Position numbers and translations under genes: made by a program. Of a DNA stretch of 64,000 bases, positions 61,157 through 64,000 are shown one piece after another; the first letter of the stretch is position 1, and every line of letters starts with the position of its first letter. The notes below the pieces were generated by a model. The model ran no database searches and was not told the DNA's origin. It was given only the letters and a program-made list of their open reading frames with translations. The DNA is from Deltaproteobacteria bacterium GWA2_38_16 (GTDB lineage: Bacteria > Bdellovibrionota > JACOXK01 > 2-02-FULL-40-11). The stretch is from assembly GCA_001797335.1 (NCBI GenBank), contig MGPE01000002.1:48248-112247 (forward strand), written 5' to 3'.

Positions 61157-62292
61157 TGAAATTTGAAACCAAAACCATTCACGCAGGCCAAAAACCTGAT
61201 CCTTCTACGGGAGCCATTATGCCCCCTATTTTTCAAACCTCGACGTATGTCCAAGAAGAACCGGGCAAACACAAAGGCTATGAATATTCAAGAACCGCAA
61301 ATCCCACCCGTACCATGCTTCAAGATAATTTAGCTGCACTTGAAAATGGAAAATATGCCCTGGCATTTAGTTCTGGCTGTGGCGCCATGACAACGGTGAT
61401 GCACCTATTTAAAAATGGGGATCATATCGTCTGTTGTGATGATGTGTATGGAGGAACGTATCGGCTCTTTACCAAGGTTTTGGTCAATAATGGCATTAAG
61501 TGCACATTTACAGATTTAACCAAAACAGAAAATCTTAAAAAAAATATTTGTTCAAACACAAAGGCCGTTTGGATTGAATCACCCACCAATCCCCTCTTAA
61601 AGCTCATTGATATTGAAGCCATTGCTTCTATTTGCAAATCCAAAAATATTATCTGCATTGTAGATAACACCTTTATGAGCCCTTATTTTCAAAACCCTCT
61701 AAATTTAGGAGCAGACATTGTTCTTCACTCCACCACCAAATACCTAAATGGCCATAGCGATGTTGTGGGCGGAGCCACCATTACCAATAATTTTGACATT
61801 CACGAAAAATTGCGATTTTTAGAAAATGCCATGGGTACCGTTCCAGGGCCTTTTGATGCCTGGCTTATTTTAAGAGGGATTAAAACCTTAGCCCTTCGGA
61901 TGAAAGCCCATGAAGCCAATGCTTTAAAAATTGCAACCTATTTAAGTGACCATCCGGGAATTGAAAAAGTTATTTACCCGGGCTTAAAGAGTCATCCTCA
62001 ACACCTGCTCGCCAAAAAACAATGCTCTGGGTTTGGAGGGATGGTGAGTATTGTCGTAAAAGGCGGACTTCCTAACGCCAAAAAACTGTTAAAGAAAACA
62101 CATCTTTTTTCTCTGGCTGAAAGTCTAGGCGGAGTTGAATCTCTTATTGAACATCCAGCCAGCATGACACATGCGGCGATTGAAAAGGGAACCCGAGAAA
62201 AATTAGGGATTGTGGATGGACTCGTTCGCCTCTCTGTAGGCATTGAACACATCGATGATCTCATTTCAGATTTAAAACAAGCCTTAGAATAA
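61156..62292 (+). CDS. Cystathionine gamma-lyase/synthase family PLP enzyme
   Basis: The 378-residue trans-sulfuration enzyme begins FETKTIHAGQKPDPSTGAIM. The PLP lysine is in LHSTTKYLNGHSDVVGGATI. In this family one motif does not separate gamma-lyase from gamma-synthase, but pairing with cbs suggests the lyase, making cysteine. The two genes share a base at 61156, so they are expressed as a pair for cysteine from methionine-derived homocysteine. Confidence 0.9.
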   Translation: MKFETKTIHAGQKPDPSTGAIMPPIFQTSTYVQEEPGKHKGYEYSRTANPTRTMLQDNLAALENGKYALAFSSGCGAMTTVMHLFKNGDHIVCCDDVYGGTYRLFTKVLVNNGIKCTFTDLTKTENLKKNICSNTKAVWIESPTNPLLKLIDIEAIASICKSKNIICIVDNTFMSPYFQNPLNLGADIVLHSTTKYLNGHSDVVGGATITNNFDIHEKLRFLENAMGTVPGPFDAWLILRGIKTLALRMKAHEANALKIATYLSDHPGIEKVIYPGLKSHPQHLLAKKQCSGFGGMVSIVVKGGLPNAKKLLKKTHLFSLAESLGGVESLIEHPASMTHAAIEKGTREKLGIVDGLVRLSVGIEHIDDLISDLKQALE

Positions 62293-62293
62293 A

Positions 62294-62346
62294 AAACACA
62301 TATCACCATAAGAGTGGCACTAAAATTCTTATGGCGACATGTGTTT
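62294..62346. terminator. Long hairpin after the transsulfuration pair
   Basis: Arms 62294-62313 and 62327-62346 pair at 18 of 20 positions. On the minus strand the two mismatches become G-U pairs and the stem is followed by TTTTTTATTC, so it is an intrinsic terminator on that strand; on the plus strand there is no strong T-run. It may act for both transcripts or be another palindromic insertion. Confidence 0.55.
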
Positions 62347-62391
62347 ATATACTCCCCTCTTCGACACATTTCATATTTTCTTTAACCACTA

Positions 62392-62400
62392 TGATATAAT
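62392..62400 (+). promoter_or_regulatory. Extended -10 promoter of the large TadG-like gene
   Basis: TGATATAAT is a TGn extended -10 element with a perfect TATAAT box (62395-62400). No matching -35 box is visible 16-18 bases upstream, which extended -10 promoters do not need. Confidence 0.55.
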
Positions 62401-62441
62401 AAAAAAATACCGATAAGAAACAGTAGAACGTGAGAAGAAGA

Positions 62442-64000
62442 ATGATACAGATTAAAAACACATTAAAAAATTCAAAAGGCCAGGCGGCGATTTTTATTTT
62501 AATGCTCTTTAGCCTGATCTTTATGTTTTTTGGCATGGCCATTAACATAGGCATGCTCGTTCATCATAAAATGAATCTTCAAAATGCTGCCGACATGGCA
62601 GCTCTCTCAGCAGCTTCCGAACAAGCTCGAATTTTAAATATGATCGGGTGGAAAAATTATGAACTTCGGAAAAATTTTAAATATTTTTTGTACGAGTACT
62701 GGGTAGAATATAATGACCGACACCAGTACTTTCCTGACCCAAGACCTATATATGCCAGTCGAGGGGCAGCTAACCTAGCCCACCCCGGTCAATGGACTAA
62801 AAATCCCTCTCGCCCTTTTACCGTCCCTAGTTTCTGTGCAGGTGACGTTTTTCCTTCAATGTTTGGCGGGGGAGATTTTAGAGCCTGCGAAGCCACATCT
62901 TTACCGGGGACTATTATTGGACCTCCCACAGGACTGGCAGCCGCTTTGGGTGCCTTTGACCCTGTGACTGGAGCCCTACTCACCGCTCTTGAAAACTTAG
63001 CCCAGCAAAAACAAACACAAACCAATAAATTATGGGAACAGTATAGCATTGAAGATGAACGTGTAGCGACCGTCGATACGGGTATTTTTCGAAAACGATC
63101 TGAAGATCTTTATCAGGCTTATTTAAATACCAATAGAGAAGGCTCCATTCCCTGGATCATGAACCAAGCAGGCACAGCCGATTTCCCTCAAGGGAGACCT
63201 CAATCCTGGCGTACGATTGAACAAATGGCCCTTTCTACCACCGCTGGGCGAGCTTCGATGAAAGATTATGTTAATCCTCTGCAAGAAGTTCCCAGAGATT
63301 TTGATGTCTTAGCCAGACTCACCGCCCAAAAAAATTTAAATAGAGGAAATCAGGAAGGCTTTACGTTTACGACTCTTCGCCCAAATCAATATGTAAAACT
63401 CCGCCCCATTCAACCCAACTTTAGTGTCTTTTGGACAAAATTTAATAAGATTGGAGGAGACTTTGTCCCCGATCGCCTTCAAGAAATTAAAGCACGATTT
63501 TACACAGCGGTTGCCAAAGACCCAGCCGTTAAAACATTTTATGCCTTGGCCCTTACCTCAACGCCAGATCTTCCTTTTTTACCGGGATTAAAACCCTGGA
63601 AATTAACCGCCATTGCTGCCGCTCAACCCTTTGGTTCTCGAATTGGCCCTGTGAATGATAGCGAAGATAATTATGTGAGCTGCATCTCTGACCTAGGTCG
63701 CTGTGTTCCTTCTGTTCGCATGGATGAAGATACCACTATCGATGACACACAAGTTCTTCATACCTTAAAAGCAGAAGGGATGAATTATGAAGCTTTAAAT
63801 GATCCGCACCGGTATTGGCCCATGTTAACCCCAAATAACTACGAAGCCCTTCGGTTTATTTTTCAAACTCCAGAGACTTCTTCGACACAACACCACTGGA
63901 CCGATGAACCGATTCAATCCCCAGGCCCCTTTACCACCGACTATACAGTAACAGATCCTCAGGCCTTAAGTACAAGCTGGAACAATCGAAGAGGCTACAG
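62442..64000 (+). CDS. Large TadG-like pilus protein, partial at the right edge
   Basis: The frame is open from ATG 62442 to the end of the window (519 codons shown). The start KNTLKNSKGQAAIFILMLFS has the G-Q-A prepilin-like pattern, one membrane helix, and then MNLQNAADMAALSAASEQAR, the segment typical of TadG-type proteins. The remaining periplasmic part is large and not recognised (FSVFWTKFNKIGGDFVPDRL). It is a second TadG-like protein beside the one at 48860-49507. Confidence 0.75.
   Translation, partial: MIQIKNTLKNSKGQAAIFILMLFSLIFMFFGMAINIGMLVHHKMNLQNAADMAALSAASEQARILNMIGWKNYELRKNFKYFLYEYWVEYNDRHQYFPDPRPIYASRGAANLAHPGQWTKNPSRPFTVPSFCAGDVFPSMFGGGDFRACEATSLPGTIIGPPTGLAAALGAFDPVTGALLTALENLAQQKQTQTNKLWEQYSIEDERVATVDTGIFRKRSEDLYQAYLNTNREGSIPWIMNQAGTADFPQGRPQSWRTIEQMALSTTAGRASMKDYVNPLQEVPRDFDVLARLTAQKNLNRGNQEGFTFTTLRPNQYVKLRPIQPNFSVFWTKFNKIGGDFVPDRLQEIKARFYTAVAKDPAVKTFYALALTSTPDLPFLPGLKPWKLTAIAAAQPFGSRIGPVNDSEDNYVSCISDLGRCVPSVRMDEDTTIDDTQVLHTLKAEGMNYEALNDPHRYWPMLTPNNYEALRFIFQTPETSSTQHHWTDEPIQSPGPFTTDYTVTDPQALSTSWNNRRGY

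Noticed and set aside
62345-62554. Minus-strand ORF near 62.4 kb
   Set aside because: It lies opposite the start of the TadG-like gene and its promoter; composition is membrane-like only because it mirrors a signal segment.
62789-63049. Minus-strand ORF of 86 codons
   Set aside because: It is a shadow of the TadG-like frame, which is open to the window edge and has a coherent domain start.
1-64000. tRNA, rRNA, CRISPR arrays, insertion sequences, prophage
   Set aside because: No tRNA cloverleaf in the short gaps, no regularly spaced direct repeats, and no transposase, integrase or phage structural gene were found on either strand.

Overview
The window is a compact, visibly AT-rich stretch of chromosome from a Gram-negative bacterium, probably of the loosely deltaproteobacterial type (Bdellovibrionota, Myxococcota or an uncultured relative). 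This rests on lipoproteins with lipobox cysteines, sigma-54 promoters in front of Tad/Flp pilus genes, a MutL with an endonuclease motif, an FHA-GGDEF protein, a PEGA-domain protein kinase and very large RCC1 or thrombospondin-type-3 lipoproteins. The lineage is inference. No rRNA, tRNA, CRISPR array, insertion sequence or prophage was seen. No gap between genes exceeds about 170 bases. Many neighbours overlap by ATGA, and some convergent genes share stop codons.

Layout. 1-330: start of a PuuD-like membrane protein. 401-10836 (minus): purL-purF, then a haem block hemX-hemA-hemC-hemD-hemB, then polA. 10879-16409 (minus): two large surface lipoproteins. 16518-17791 (plus): a YidD-like protein and a TPR/membrane partner. 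17788-19214 (minus): an AbiE-type toxin-antitoxin pair. 19258-22305 (minus): purB-purC-purS-purQ, divergent from 22361-25696 (plus) purM-purN-argS. 25744-26516: a second, degenerate AbiE-like pair under a clear operator-promoter. 26588-30223: a 1211-residue lipoprotein. 30271-31655 (minus): isoaspartyl peptidase and a YdcF-like protein. 31751-31942 (plus): rpmB. 31939-41413 (minus): two acyl-CoA dehydrogenases, FHA-GGDEF, mutL, miaA, yicC, gmk and spoT. 41530-45373 (plus): a third acyl-CoA dehydrogenase and recG. 45541-47639: an SRPBCC protein facing a split mannose-phosphate enzyme set. 47692-64000: Tad pilus genes in three clusters, interleaved with an operon of unknown function (51422-56362), a PEGA kinase and the cystathionine pathway pair.

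How the genes work together. Eight steps or subunits of de novo purine synthesis (purF, L, S, Q, C, B, M, N) are present in three blocks. Haem synthesis from glutamyl-tRNA to uroporphyrinogen III is one operon, apart from hemL. The Cbs and Cgl-like enzymes form a transsulfuration route. Tad genes (Flp pilin, TadE/TadG-like proteins, two small T2SSF membrane proteins) have at least two sigma-54 promoters; the TadA ATPase and secretin are not in the window.

The most unusual signal is a set of GC-rich palindromic elements sitting inside or against housekeeping genes. A 92-base core occurs in purL and, inverted, in the protein kinase, with 91 of 92 bases identical. In each copy the core is flanked by 25-28-base inverted arms that are specific to that locus. 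The element is in frame in both genes and free of stops in five of six frames. Two further hairpin insertions of similar architecture lie in mutL and between purC and purS, and smaller interspersed repeats extend or interrupt argS, purS and miaA. A second theme is promoters whose -10 box lies only about 6-15 bases from an ATG without a ribosome binding site, which suggests leaderless or near-leaderless mRNAs.
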